From NCBI GenBank assembly GCA_002320815.1, contig DCLA01000061.1, forward strand, positions 1-64,000: a stretch of DNA of 64,000 bases, written 5' to 3'. Shown here piece by piece: positions 1-8,862 of this stretch; the stretch's first letter is position 1; each line of letters begins with the position of its first letter. This DNA is from Myxococcales bacterium UBA1660 (GTDB taxonomy: Bacteria; Myxococcota_A; Polyangia; Polyangiales; Houyiibacteriaceae). The translations under genes were made by a program, and so were the position numbers. The notes under the pieces were generated by a model that was not told the DNA's origin, did not search any database, and saw only the letters and a program-made list of their open reading frames with translations.

Positions 1-109
1 GATCCGAGGCGCATCCAGACCCTTCGAACTGTTCCTGCGGGCTGTCCCCACAACCGCCGGCTGCCAAGGCGGCCAGCGCGAGCCCACCAGTCAACTTCTT
101 CTTGCCCAT
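1..109 (-). CDS. Putative lipoprotein, C-terminus cut by window edge
   Basis: Only the first 36 codons are inside the window. They encode a lysine-rich start (MGKKKL), a short hydrophobic stretch and a cysteine after Ala-Ala-Gly-Gly, followed by a polar, acidic region. This is the layout of a signal-peptidase-II lipoprotein signal, although Gly at both -1 and -2 makes the lipobox weaker than usual. The start is supported by an excellent purine-rich ribosome-binding site (AGGGAGGG) four bases upstream. The gene lies 44 bases downstream of gpmI on the same strand and could be transcribed with it. Function cannot be judged from the fragment. Confidence 0.7.
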   Translation of the reverse strand, partial: MGKKKLTGGLALAALAAGGCGDSPQEQFEGSGCASD

Positions 110-153
110 CGTCCCTCCCTAGCCGGCGACGCTAGCAACATCGCTACCGGAAC

Positions 154-1809
154 TCAAGCGAGGAGCGAGGGCTCGAAATGCTCCGGCTTCCGCAGGCCCA
201 ACAGATGGAGAACCGTGGCCGCGACATTCGACAACCCGGCATCCTCCACGCCGGCGCTCTTCAGCACGTGACCGGGAGCCCAGATGAAGCAAGGGACCTG
301 ATTGAGGCTGTGACTCGTGCGGACGTCCAGGCTGCCATCGGAGCGCCGCTTGTAGGCGCTCCCGTCCTTCTCGACCTCGTACATCTGGTCGGCGTTGCCA
401 TGGTCGGCGGTGACCAGGATGGCGCCCTTGGCCTTCTGGATGGCGTCCATGAGTCGTCCGAGTTGGAGGTCGACCGCCTCCACCGAGACGATGGCCGCCT
501 CCAGGTGCCCGGTGTGACCCACCATGTCGCCGTTGGCGAAGTTGATGCGCAGGTGCTTCTGCTCACCGCCCGCGATGGCCTTCAGGGTGGCGTCGGCGAT
601 CTCGGCGGCCTTCATCCACGGCCGCTGCTCGAAAGGCACGTTGTCGCTGGGGATCTCGACGTAGACCTCGGAGTCCTCGTCGAACTTCCCGCTCTTGTTC
701 CCGTTCCAGAAGTAGGTCACGTGACCGAACTTCTGGGTCTCGCTACACGCGAACTGCCCCACCCCGCTCCGGGCCAGGTACTCGCCCAGCGTCTTCTCGA
801 TGGCCGGCGGCTCCACCAGGAAGCGCGGCGGGATGTGCAGGTCCCCGTCGTACTGCATCATCCCGGCGAAGAGCACGTCGGGGAGCGGGCCGCGATCGAA
901 GGCGTCCAAGTCCTCTTCGGTGAAGGCGCGGCTGATCTCGATGGCCCGGTCGCCGCGGAAGTTGAAGAAGATCACCGCGGCGCCATCGCGGATGGGGCCC
1001 ACCGGCTCGCCGTCGGCTTCGATGACGAACGCGGGGAGGAACTGATCGGTGGCCTTGGGGTCCTCGGCCCGGAAGGTCTCCACGGCCTCGCTCGCGCTGG
1101 CGAAGCGTCGCTCGGCCTCGCCCTTCACGTGGGCGTTCCAGCCGCGCTCCACCATCGCCCAGTCCGCCTCGTAGCGGTCCATGGTGGTCGTCATGCGGCC
1201 CCCGCCGGACGCGACGCGATAGTCCCGGCCGTCCTGGGAGAGGTCCTCGAGGAGCGCCTCCAGGGGCTCGACGTACTCGAGCGCGCTGGTCTCGCCGACG
1301 TCCCGGCCGTCGAGGAGGACATGGACTCGGACCCGCTCGACCCCCTCTTCGGCGGCCCGGCGGAGCATGGCGTGCAGGTGGTCCTGGTGGCTGTGGACGT
1401 TGCCATCGGAGAGGAGCCCGATGAAATGCAGCGGTTCACCGCTCTCCTTCACCCGGGCGACCGACTCCTTCCAGACCTCGCCCTCGAAGATCTCACCGGC
1501 CTCGATCGCCAGGGCCACACGCTTGGCGCCCTGGTCGTAGACCCGCCCGGCCCCGAGGGCGTTGTGGCCCACCTCGGAGTTGCCCATGTCGTCGTCCGAC
1601 GGGAGGCCCACCGCCTTGCCGTGGGCCCGCAGCGGCAGCGAGAGCGTGCCTTCCAGGGTCGGGAGGGCGTCCAGGTTGGGCGTCCGGGCCAGCCAGACGG
1701 CGTCGCCTTCGTCCCGGCGGCCGATGCCCACACCGTCCATCACGACCAAGAGGACCGGGCCATCGACGCCGGCGAAATCGGGGTGCTTCTCCAGGGGCTC
1801 CACGCTCAT
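154..1809 (-). CDS. gpmI: 2,3-bisphosphoglycerate-independent phosphoglycerate mutase
   Basis: Interconverts 3- and 2-phosphoglycerate in cytosolic glycolysis/gluconeogenesis, using two Mn ions and a phosphoserine intermediate. The 551-residue product has the family landmarks in order: metal-binding MDGVGIG near residue 25, the catalytic serine in MGNSEVGH (Ser78), the substrate motifs GLLSDGNVHSH and DGRD, RMTTTMDRYE, and the C-terminal metal ligands in ANGDMVGHTG and TADHGNAD. Length is slightly above the usual 510-550. I chose the ATG at 1809 because homologous proteins begin shortly before the LLVVMDG strand; an in-frame ATG 36 bases upstream would only add a non-conserved tail. It is divergent from the FG-GAP lipoprotein at 1907 across about 100 bases. 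Confidence 0.97.
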   Translation of the reverse strand: MSVEPLEKHPDFAGVDGPVLLVVMDGVGIGRRDEGDAVWLARTPNLDALPTLEGTLSLPLRAHGKAVGLPSDDDMGNSEVGHNALGAGRVYDQGAKRVALAIEAGEIFEGEVWKESVARVKESGEPLHFIGLLSDGNVHSHQDHLHAMLRRAAEEGVERVRVHVLLDGRDVGETSALEYVEPLEALLEDLSQDGRDYRVASGGGRMTTTMDRYEADWAMVERGWNAHVKGEAERRFASASEAVETFRAEDPKATDQFLPAFVIEADGEPVGPIRDGAAVIFFNFRGDRAIEISRAFTEEDLDAFDRGPLPDVLFAGMMQYDGDLHIPPRFLVEPPAIEKTLGEYLARSGVGQFACSETQKFGHVTYFWNGNKSGKFDEDSEVYVEIPSDNVPFEQRPWMKAAEIADATLKAIAGGEQKHLRINFANGDMVGHTGHLEAAIVSVEAVDLQLGRLMDAIQKAKGAILVTADHGNADQMYEVEKDGSAYKRRSDGSLDVRTSHSLNQVPCFIWAPGHVLKSAGVEDAGLSNVAATVLHLLGLRKPEHFEPSLLA

Positions 1810-1871
1810 GGGAGCGTTGTAGTGACCGCGGGCCCCGACCGCCATCGCCCTTACCGTGGGATCGCAAAACG

Positions 1872-1900
1872 GTGACGAATGGTCGCCCGGAGGCTACCCT
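1872..1900 (+). promoter_or_regulatory. Sigma70-like promoter, leaderless configuration
   Basis: GTGACG (1872-1877) and TACCCT (1895-1900) are separated by 17 bases, matching -35/-10 geometry (4/6 matches in the -35). The -10 ends six bases before the GTG at 1907, so transcription would start at the start codon. Confidence 0.5.
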
Positions 1901-1906
1901 GGCGCG

Positions 1907-4339
1907 GTGTTCCGACGCCTTACCCTCTTCTTGTTTCTGACCGTCGCCGCCTGTGACTGCGGGGGCGACGACGACGACACCCTCGGTCGCGCCTGTACCT
2001 CCTCTACGGAGTGCCCGGACGGGCAGACCTGCATCGACTCGATGTGCACCGCTCGCACGAGCCCCGACGGGTCCGTGCCGGACATGAACCTCTGCCCCGG
2101 CGGCGAGGTCTCGTGCGGCTCCAGCTGCTGTGGCGAGGGCCAGCTCTGCGGCAGCGCGGGCTTCTGCGTGACCGACTGCGGCGCCGACGTGCTCTGCGGG
2201 CGGAGCTGCTGCGGGAGCGACCAGGAGTGTCTCGGCGACGCCTGCGTGGCCGCCTGTGAGAGCGACGACCTGCGCTGCGGCGCCGCCGACGAGCTCTGCT
2301 GCACCAGCGGGCAGGCTTGCCTCAGCGACGCCTGCGTCGACCTGGGAGTGACGTGCGAGTACACCGAAGACTGCGAGATCGACGAGATCTGCCTGGTCAC
2401 GCTCGGCCGCTGCGCGCCCCGGGACTCCGTCGAGGTCTGTGAGTTCGTGCCCGAGCCCGGGCCCTTCGAGCCCGTCCAGGCGTGCCATTGGGCGCCGCCG
2501 GCGGGCATGAACCCCGCGTACAACGCCGTGGTCCAGACGCCGTCGGTGGCGAACCTCACCGACGACAACGGCGACGGCATGACCGACACCCGGGACATCC
2601 CGGACATCGTCTTCATCAGTTTCGACTACTCCGACGGGTGCTGCACGGCGAACGGCCGGGTCCGCATCGTCAGCGGCCTCTGCAACGAGGACGGCACGAT
2701 GAACACGATTCACACGATCCCCTCGCCCTTCGTGGGGAACAGCTCGGGCATCGCCCTCGGCAACCTCCACCCCGACAGCATGCCCGACGAGGCCGCGCCG
2801 GAGATCGTCGCCACGTTCCAGGGCGGCGGCACCATCGCCTGGCGTCGCACCGCCGACGACGGCACGGCCTGGGAGATCATGTGGCGCAACAATGCCTACC
2901 TCCCGAGCGGTCGAGTCAACCGCGGCGGAGCCCAGCCCTCGCTGGTGGACGTGAACGGTGACGGGCAGCCGGAGGTCCTCATCGGCAACGTGGTCCTGGA
3001 CGGGCTGACCGGCGCGCTGGTCTGGGATGGCGCGGTGACCGTCGGGTCCGACGCCGGCGTGGGCCACAACGCCTTCCTCGGTCCCGTGTCCACGGCGGCC
3101 GACCTCGATCTCGACGGCGACATCGAGGTCATCGCCGGCAACACCGTCTACGACGGCGCCACCGGCGCCGAGGTGTGGAGCTTCGACTACACCAGCAGCA
3201 ACTCCTCCTGCGCCGGCCCCGTACCCTGCGACGGCTACAACGCGGTGGGTAACTTCGATGACGACCCCGAAGGCGAGGTGGTCAGCGTGCGTCGGGGTGA
3301 GGTCTTCATCTGGGAACATACCGGCGAGCTCCTGGAGAAGGTGGTGCTCCCGTCCATCGACTGCGGCGGCAACGAGAGCGGACCGCCCACGGTCGCCGAC
3401 TTCGACGGGGACGGCCGGCCGGAGATCGGCACCGCCAGCGCCGACTACTACGTGGTCGTCGACCTCGACTGCGTGGCTATGCCGATGGCCGCCGGGTGCG
3501 ACTCCCGCGGGATCCTGTGGAAGGTGACCAACCAGGACTGCTCCAGCCGCGCCACCGGCTCCAGCGTCTTCGACTTCGAGGGCGACGGCGCGGCCGAGGT
3601 GGTCTACGCCGACGAGAACAGCTTCCGGGTCTTCGATGGACGCACCGGCGCCGTGCTCTACGAAGACACCACGCACCGAAGCAACACCCGGCTGGAGATG
3701 CCCATCGTGGTCGACGTCGACAACGACGGGAAGAGCGAGATCGTGGTCCCCGAGCCCAACGGCGGCAACGAGTCCCGGGCGGGCATCGACGTCTGGGAGG
3801 ACCCGGCGAACAACTGGGTCCGCACCCGCCGGATCTGGAACCAGCACAGCTACCACGTCACCAACATCACCGAAGACGGCCAGGTGCCGCGTTACGAGGA
3901 GCCCAACTGGTCCAACAGCCGGCTCAACAACTTCCGGCAGAACGTCCAGCCCGGCGGCCTCTTCGACGCGCCCGACCTGCAGATCGAGGCCATCGAGCGC
4001 GGGCGCTGCAACGGGACCACCTCGGTGACGGTGCAGGTCACGGTGACCAACGCCGGCGCCCTCGGCGTCGCCCCCGGCGTCCCGGTGGTGGCCTACGGCA
4101 CCCTCGCCGATGGCACCGAGGAGCTGATCGGCGTCGAGCGCACGACCACCTTCCTCCTGCCCGGTCAGCGCGAGACCCTGACCTTCACCTGGATGCCCTC
4201 CGGTGGCTTCACCGCCGGCACCTTCACCATCCGCGCCGTGGTCGATGACGACGGCATGGGCGGCTCCGAGTACAACGAGTGCCTCGAGGACAACAACGAG
4301 CTCACCTCCGAGGCCTTCATGAGCTGCATGCTCGGCTGA
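1907..4339 (+). CDS. FG-GAP/VCBS-repeat lipoprotein with Cys-rich N-terminus and CARDB-like end
   Basis: Predicted 810-residue surface lipoprotein. The signal ends in LTVAAC, giving a lipidated cysteine about 15 residues in. Residues about 20-180 hold repeated Cys-rich blocks (ECPDGQTC, SCGSSCCGEGQ, CGRSCCGS). The middle contains many D-x-N/D-x-D-G calcium-type loops (DDNGDGMTD, DVNGDGQPE, DFDGDGRPE, DVDNDGKSE) typical of FG-GAP/VCBS seven-bladed propellers. The last 120 residues (from LQIEAIERG) look like a CARDB/Ig-like adhesion module. The GTG start is preferred over an upstream ATG because it gives a clean signal peptide and sits at leaderless spacing from a -10 hexamer. Likely role is extracellular binding or adhesion; no catalytic motif is visible. 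Confidence 0.85.
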   Translation: MFRRLTLFLFLTVAACDCGGDDDDTLGRACTSSTECPDGQTCIDSMCTARTSPDGSVPDMNLCPGGEVSCGSSCCGEGQLCGSAGFCVTDCGADVLCGRSCCGSDQECLGDACVAACESDDLRCGAADELCCTSGQACLSDACVDLGVTCEYTEDCEIDEICLVTLGRCAPRDSVEVCEFVPEPGPFEPVQACHWAPPAGMNPAYNAVVQTPSVANLTDDNGDGMTDTRDIPDIVFISFDYSDGCCTANGRVRIVSGLCNEDGTMNTIHTIPSPFVGNSSGIALGNLHPDSMPDEAAPEIVATFQGGGTIAWRRTADDGTAWEIMWRNNAYLPSGRVNRGGAQPSLVDVNGDGQPEVLIGNVVLDGLTGALVWDGAVTVGSDAGVGHNAFLGPVSTAADLDLDGDIEVIAGNTVYDGATGAEVWSFDYTSSNSSCAGPVPCDGYNAVGNFDDDPEGEVVSVRRGEVFIWEHTGELLEKVVLPSIDCGGNESGPPTVADFDGDGRPEIGTASADYYVVVDLDCVAMPMAAGCDSRGILWKVTNQDCSSRATGSSVFDFEGDGAAEVVYADENSFRVFDGRTGAVLYEDTTHRSNTRLEMPIVVDVDNDGKSEIVVPEPNGGNESRAGIDVWEDPANNWVRTRRIWNQHSYHVTNITEDGQVPRYEEPNWSNSRLNNFRQNVQPGGLFDAPDLQIEAIERGRCNGTTSVTVQVTVTNAGALGVAPGVPVVAYGTLADGTEELIGVERTTTFLLPGQRETLTFTWMPSGGFTAGTFTIRAVVDDDGMGGSEYNECLEDNNELTSEAFMSCMLG

Positions 4340-4373
4340 GTCGGCCGAGCCGCCCGGCTCCCTGAAACACGAA

Positions 4374-4402
4374 GAGGCTCGACCGGGTTCCGGTCGAGCC
4401 TC
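4374..4402. terminator. Bidirectional hairpin terminator
   Basis: A perfect 13-bp inverted repeat (GAGGCTCGACCGG, 4374-4386, with its complement 4390-4402) encloses a 3-nt loop and extends via ACGAA/TTCGT beyond a small bulge. It lies between two convergent genes ending at 4339 and 4426, so it can serve both. Confidence 0.75.
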
Positions 4403-4425
4403 GCTTCGTTCGGGACAGGCCCGGT

Positions 4426-4707
4426 TCAGTCGGAGACGGGGAAGAAGACCCCCTCGCACTCGACCGTGCAGCGACCACAGGCGGCGCCGCCGGCCTCGAT
4501 GCAGTCGTCGCAGGTGTCGACCTCTTCGGGCGTGTTGTTGTCCTCGCACATGTCCTGACAGCTGGTCTCGTCGACGTTGAAGTTCACGAGGCAGTCGTTG
4601 AATTCGTCGCAGATGTCGGCGCAGTCGAACTCCTCTTCGACCTCGCCGCAGCCGACGGAAACGGTCAAACCGAGAGCGAGAGAGGCGATGGCAATACAAG
4701 AACGCAT
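4426..4707 (-). CDS. Small Cys-rich acidic lipoprotein
   Basis: A 93-residue protein with signal peptide MRSCIAIASLALGLTVSVGC: the lipobox is SVGC and the mature part is strongly acidic. It carries about ten further cysteines, many in CxxC or CxxxC spacing (CADICDEFNDC, CQDMC, CDDC, CGRC), suggesting a small disulfide-bonded domain outside the inner membrane. An AAGGAG ribosome-binding site precedes the ATG at 4707 and decides the start against a much longer open frame. I do not recognise a named family; similar small Cys-rich lipoproteins are common in Polyangia genomes. It is transcribed towards the shared hairpin at 4374-4402. Confidence 0.8.
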   Translation of the reverse strand: MRSCIAIASLALGLTVSVGCGEVEEEFDCADICDEFNDCLVNFNVDETSCQDMCEDNNTPEEVDTCDDCIEAGGAACGRCTVECEGVFFPVSD

Positions 4708-4954
4708 GGGGTCTCCTTCATGAGGCGGACGACTCGTCCGCCGTGGCACCCGTGGGTGTGCCGGGCCCCTTCGCAACGGACGTGCCGCGCACCCCGCGCG
4801 GTTTAGGCCCGGCGGGCGCGGCAGATCGCCTCGCGCCCGGAGGGCCGCCTCAGACCCGAATGGACTCGGTGCCGTCCCGGTGACGAAAGGATCCACCGGG
4901 TGGCGACCATCGACCGGCAGACCGACCCATGCGCCGTGCCGCCCCCCGGTCCGG

Positions 4955-5968
4955 TCAGAGCGGGCGGCGGCGGTTGCCGAGGTAGGTCAGCACCCAGACG
5001 AGACCCACCGCGCCGCTGGCGTAGAGGACCCACTCGAGGGTCGTCCGCACGGCCTCCGACCACTCGAGGAGCGCCTCGGTGCTCTCGCCGGTGGGCGCGC
5101 CGACCAGGAGGTCCGGACGCACCACCAAGAAGGCGAAGGCGCTCTGGGCCAGCGCGTTCAGCACCGCCACCGTCCAGGTGATCTTCCCGACGTGGGCGCG
5201 GCTGAGGAAGGTGATGGCCAGGGCGCCGAAGCCCCACACCAGGCACCCCGCTCGGAGCGCGAGCTCGGGATCGAGCAGCCGGGTGGCGAAGGAGGCGCCG
5301 ATGACCAGGAGCGGTCCGATCCACGAGGGCGCGAGACCGCGGCCGCGGGCCACCCGCTTCGGCAAGATGCGCGCCTCGGCGAGGGGGAGGAAGCGCGCCA
5401 CCTCCTCGATCCACCAGTGGAGATGGGCGCGCGCCACGGCCGGGTCCGGCGGGGTCCAGCCCTGGAGCGCCAGGGTCCGGCCGCCGCCTTCGCGCTCGGC
5501 CAGGGCCGCGCCCTCGAGGGCGCCGACGCCCTCCCCGCGGTAGCTCTCCAGGAACAGCTCGGTGAGCTCCTCGAGCAGGTCGTAGTGGGCCTCGTCGGCG
5601 GCGTCGAAGTCGAGCTCCACGTCTACCGCGGACACGAAGGCCCAGTCCCGCCCGCGCTTCACCACCAGGGGCGCCGCGGGCAGACCGGGGGGCTCCTCGC
5701 CCCACTTCAGCGCCTCGCCGTCGCGCACGAGGCCCTCGGGAAAGGCGACCTGGTCCCAGTCGGCGAAGGGCGCGCCCTCCATGGAGGGCTCGCCCTTGAC
5801 CACCACACAGCCCACCGTGGCGTCCGCCCAGTCGCCGGCGACCGTCTCGGCGCTGCCGACGAGCGCGTCGGCCCCTTCGAGCTGCCGGAGGAAGGGGAGG
5901 ACCCGCTCCTCCGTCATCGGCTCCTCGCTCCGCCAGAGGAGCAAGTGGTCGCGCTCGGGGTCGCTCAT
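4955..5968 (-). CDS. Membrane protein of unknown function, coupled to the aconitase-family gene
   Basis: 337 residues. The N-terminal 190 residues are soluble and acidic, with no motif I recognise. The C-terminal half has four hydrophobic segments (starting roughly at WIGPLLVIGA, LVWGFGALAI, VAVLNALAQS and LYASGAVGLV) and ends in a basic NRRR tail, so the soluble part is probably cytoplasmic. The ATG overlaps the TGA of the upstream aconitase-family gene by ATGA, implying translational coupling and possibly a functional link with that enzyme. A 247-base gene-free stretch separates it from the next gene downstream. Function unknown. Confidence 0.8.
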   Translation of the reverse strand: MSDPERDHLLLWRSEEPMTEERVLPFLRQLEGADALVGSAETVAGDWADATVGCVVVKGEPSMEGAPFADWDQVAFPEGLVRDGEALKWGEEPPGLPAAPLVVKRGRDWAFVSAVDVELDFDAADEAHYDLLEELTELFLESYRGEGVGALEGAALAEREGGGRTLALQGWTPPDPAVARAHLHWWIEEVARFLPLAEARILPKRVARGRGLAPSWIGPLLVIGASFATRLLDPELALRAGCLVWGFGALAITFLSRAHVGKITWTVAVLNALAQSAFAFLVVRPDLLVGAPTGESTEALLEWSEAVRTTLEWVLYASGAVGLVWVLTYLGNRRRPL

Positions 5969-7944
5969 TCGGCGGCGTCGGCCAGCGGGCCCAGGAGGGT
6001 CTCCGGCGGCACGATCTTCCCCATGATGGCGCTGGCGGCCACGGTCAGCGGGCTGGCCAGGTAGACCTGACCGGGGCCGCTGCGGCCGGGGAAGTTCCGA
6101 TTCTGGGCGCTGACGCTCACCTGCTCCTTGGTGCGCGAGGCGCCAGGGCCGGCGTTGATGCAGGCGCCGCAGCTCGGCGGGATCATGGTCACGCCGGCGG
6201 CCTCGAAGGTCGCCGTGTAGCCCTGGGCCTCCGCGTACTCGCGGATCGCCTGGCTGCCGAACTGGATGTAGCACTCCACGTGCTCGGGGACGCGCAGGCC
6301 CTTGGCCACCGCGGCGGCGAAGACCTTGGCGTACATGTCCATGTCGCTCTTCTTGCCGCCCGTGCAGGACCCGCCGTAAGCGATGTCGATGGACACCTCG
6401 CCGTCGAGCTCGGTCATCGTGATGCCGTTGCGGGGATCGCCGGGGGTGGCGACCATCGGGACCACCGCGCCGAGGTCGATGGTGAAGGTGTCGAGGTACT
6501 CGGCGCCCTCGTCGCTCTTCATCAGCCGAGCCCGGAGCTCGTCCTTGGCCACGCCGCGCTGGGCGTGGAGGTAGTCCACGACCACCTCGTCGGCCTCGAT
6601 GATGCCGGTGAAGCCGCCGGCCTCGACGGCCATGTTGGTCAGGGTCGCGCGCTCGTCGAGGTCCAGGCCGGCCACGCCGGGCCCGGTGAACTCGAGGACC
6701 TTGCCGATGCCCTTGCTGGTACGGAAGAAGGGCTGGGCCAGGATGTGGAGCATCACGTCCTTGGCGCTCACCCCGTCCGTGAGGGCTCCCTCGAGCACGA
6801 AGCGCACGGTCTCCGGCACGCGGACGCGGACGTCCTTGGTGTACCAGGCGTTGGCCATGTCGGTGCTTCCCACGCCGAAGGCGAAGGCCCCGAGAACGCC
6901 GGCCATGCAGGTGTGGCTGTCGGTGCCGATGACGATGTCGCCCGGCAGCGCGAGGTCTTCGACCACCGCGTTGTGGCAGATGGCCTCCGAGCCGCCCCGC
7001 GGCGCCTCGCCGTAGAGCTTCAGTCCGTGGCGAGCGGCGAAGTCGCCCTGGGTCTCGGCGAGCCCGTTGGCCTTGTCGAGGAGCCCCATCTTGCGCTTCT
7101 CCTCGGGCATCACGTCCGAGAGGAAGGTCAGGTGGTCGCGGAAGGCGAAGACGCTCTCGGGGTCGGTGACCGTCGCCTCGTCACCGAGCGCACGCCGGAA
7201 GAGCGAGTCGGCCATCGGGGTCACGTATTCGTGGCTGAAGCGCACGTCGGTGCGCACGAAGAGCGCGTCGCCGGGCGCGACCGCGGTGACGCCGAGCGCC
7301 CCTTCGGCGGCGTCGCGCACGGCGTTCTTGGCGATGATCTTCTCGACCAGGGTCATCGGTCGCGCGGCCGTGTCGATCGCCGGGGGCGCGATCTCGCCGG
7401 CCATGCGGGCCCGGTTGTAGGCGAAGAGGCCGCCCGCGCGGACGATGTCGGCGCTGATGGGATCGAGCCCGGCGGTGAACTCCTCGATGGAGATGCTCTC
7501 GCCGGCGATGATCCGCTTCAGGATCCCGAAGTCGGTCGTGGTGAGCAGGCCGATGTTCTGGCAGTTCTGCCCGTAGATCTTCTCGATGCTCTCGGCGACC
7601 ACCAGGTCCACGCCCGCGGCGAGCTCGCTGAAGGGCGCCGTCTCGCGGCTGGAACCGCACCCCTTGCTGAGGCCGCTGACGATCACGGAGAAGCCTCCGC
7701 CCTTGATCGAGTCCTTCTCGATCACGCCGCCCTTCAGGCCGACCATCGAGTACCGACCGAGGGTCTCGTCGTAATAGAAGCAGACCCAGCCCGGCGTGAT
7801 CTCGTCGGTGCTGATGTTGTCCCGGAGCTTCCGGTCGGGGTCGTAGTCGAGGTCCTCGCCCTCGAGCTGCCGGCGCAGGAGCTCGGGGTCTTCCGTGAGG
7901 TAGAGGATACGGCCTTCGAAGCGGAGCTGATCGGGTCGGGGCAT
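5965..7944 (-). CDS. Aconitase-superfamily hydro-lyase, swivel domain fused in front of the catalytic domain
   Basis: A 659-residue [4Fe-4S] dehydratase of the aconitase/isopropylmalate-dehydratase superfamily. The N-terminal 200 residues form the swivel (LeuD-like) domain, with DNISTDEITPG at 42-52 and a conserved GSSRETAP loop. The catalytic part follows, with the TDSHT loop and three cluster cysteines: Cys527 in GGSCTGG, and Cys592/Cys595 in SCGAC. The swivel-first order resembles AcnB, but the N-terminal HEAT-like domain of AcnB is missing, so the protein looks like LeuD fused to LeuC in reverse order. Substrate (citrate, isopropylmalate, homocitrate, methylcitrate) cannot be assigned. 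The ATG at 7944 starts just before the swivel; the ribosome-binding site is weak. It is followed immediately by the membrane-protein gene. Confidence 0.88.
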   Translation of the reverse strand: MPRPDQLRFEGRILYLTEDPELLRRQLEGEDLDYDPDRKLRDNISTDEITPGWVCFYYDETLGRYSMVGLKGGVIEKDSIKGGGFSVIVSGLSKGCGSSRETAPFSELAAGVDLVVAESIEKIYGQNCQNIGLLTTTDFGILKRIIAGESISIEEFTAGLDPISADIVRAGGLFAYNRARMAGEIAPPAIDTAARPMTLVEKIIAKNAVRDAAEGALGVTAVAPGDALFVRTDVRFSHEYVTPMADSLFRRALGDEATVTDPESVFAFRDHLTFLSDVMPEEKRKMGLLDKANGLAETQGDFAARHGLKLYGEAPRGGSEAICHNAVVEDLALPGDIVIGTDSHTCMAGVLGAFAFGVGSTDMANAWYTKDVRVRVPETVRFVLEGALTDGVSAKDVMLHILAQPFFRTSKGIGKVLEFTGPGVAGLDLDERATLTNMAVEAGGFTGIIEADEVVVDYLHAQRGVAKDELRARLMKSDEGAEYLDTFTIDLGAVVPMVATPGDPRNGITMTELDGEVSIDIAYGGSCTGGKKSDMDMYAKVFAAAVAKGLRVPEHVECYIQFGSQAIREYAEAQGYTATFEAAGVTMIPPSCGACINAGPGASRTKEQVSVSAQNRNFPGRSGPGQVYLASPLTVAASAIMGKIVPPETLLGPLADAAE

Positions 7945-8118
7945 CGGGTCCAGGCGTGGGGTTGAAGCGATCCGGTGCGTCGGGAACGCGGAGCACGCCC
8001 TATCGGGCGAGGATCCCAAAAGGACCCCCGCGCTTCCATCCCGCCAGTGCGCTTCATCACTGATCCCCCGCGGCGGGCCGACGTGCCCGGCCGACCGGGT
8101 GGTGAGCGAACGCCGTGC

Positions 8119-8124
8119 TAGGGT
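8119..8124 (+). promoter_or_regulatory. -10 hexamer (TAGGGT), leaderless spacing
   Basis: TAGGGT ends seven bases before the ATG at 8132; no Shine-Dalgarno sequence lies between. No good -35 is visible. Confidence 0.4.
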
Positions 8125-8131
8125 TCGCGGC

Positions 8132-8857
8132 ATGCATCTCTTCGTGGCGGGGGCGACGGGATATACCGGCCGCAACTTGGTTCGCATCGCTGCCGAGCGG
8201 CAGGGGATGCGCGTGCACGCCCACGTGCGCCCCGACTCGCCGCAGCTCCCCCAGTGGCGGGATCGCTTCGGCATGCGGGGCGTGAAGGTGGACACCACCG
8301 CGTGGGACGAAGCCAAGCTCACCGAGCGGCTGAACGAGATCGCGCCCGACGCGGTCTTCGCGCTCCTCGGCACCACCCGGAAGCGCGCCAAAGCGGCCAA
8401 GGAGCGCGGCGTCGAGGCGGACTACGAGGCCGTGGACTACGGGCTCACGGCGATGCTCCTGCGCGCCTGCCAGGCCATCGGGAACGACCCGCGCTTCGTT
8501 TATCTCTCCTCGATGGGCGTCCGCGAAGGGACCAAGAATCCGTACCTCGCCGTGCGTGCGCGCATGGAGGCCGAGGTCCGGGCCAGCGGTCTCCCCTGGG
8601 TGATCGCGCGGCCCTCGTTCATCAGCGGGAGCGACCGCGACGAGCACCGGCCCGGCGAGCGCATCGCCTCCACCCTCGGCGATGGGCTCCTCGGCGCCGC
8701 CGGCGCTCTGGGGATGACCAAGCTGCGCGACCGCTACCAGTCGCTCACCGGCGACGAGCTCGCCCGGGCGCTGCTCCGGCTGGCCATCCGGCCCAACCAC
8801 GCGGACGAGGTGGTGGAAGCCGACGGCCTCCGCGAGCTCGCCGCTTCCTCCGCGTGA
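8132..8857 (+). CDS. NAD(P)-binding Rossmann-fold protein (atypical SDR/NmrA-like)
   Basis: 241 residues. The N-terminus MHLFVAGATGYTG is a classic GxxGxxG dinucleotide-binding turn of atypical short-chain dehydrogenases (NmrA/HTATIP2-like). A YLSSMG strand and IARPSF near residue 170 match the extended-SDR core, but the classical YxxxK pair is not obvious, so the protein may be a binding or sensor protein rather than an oxidoreductase. The ATG at 8132 is chosen because it lies right at the first strand and at leaderless spacing from a -10 hexamer. The PHP-domain hydrolase starts five bases after its stop, suggesting one transcript. It is divergent from the aconitase-family gene. Confidence 0.85.
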   Translation: MHLFVAGATGYTGRNLVRIAAERQGMRVHAHVRPDSPQLPQWRDRFGMRGVKVDTTAWDEAKLTERLNEIAPDAVFALLGTTRKRAKAAKERGVEADYEAVDYGLTAMLLRACQAIGNDPRFVYLSSMGVREGTKNPYLAVRARMEAEVRASGLPWVIARPSFISGSDRDEHRPGERIASTLGDGLLGAAGALGMTKLRDRYQSLTGDELARALLRLAIRPNHADEVVEADGLRELAASSA

Positions 8858-8862
8858 CCTCG

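Noticed and set aside
178..1875. Long open frame on the plus strand opposite gpmI
   Set aside because: High GC removes stops from all frames; the frame mirrors the codon periodicity of gpmI and its translation is a low-complexity Val/Gly/Leu/His/Asp sequence without any family motif.
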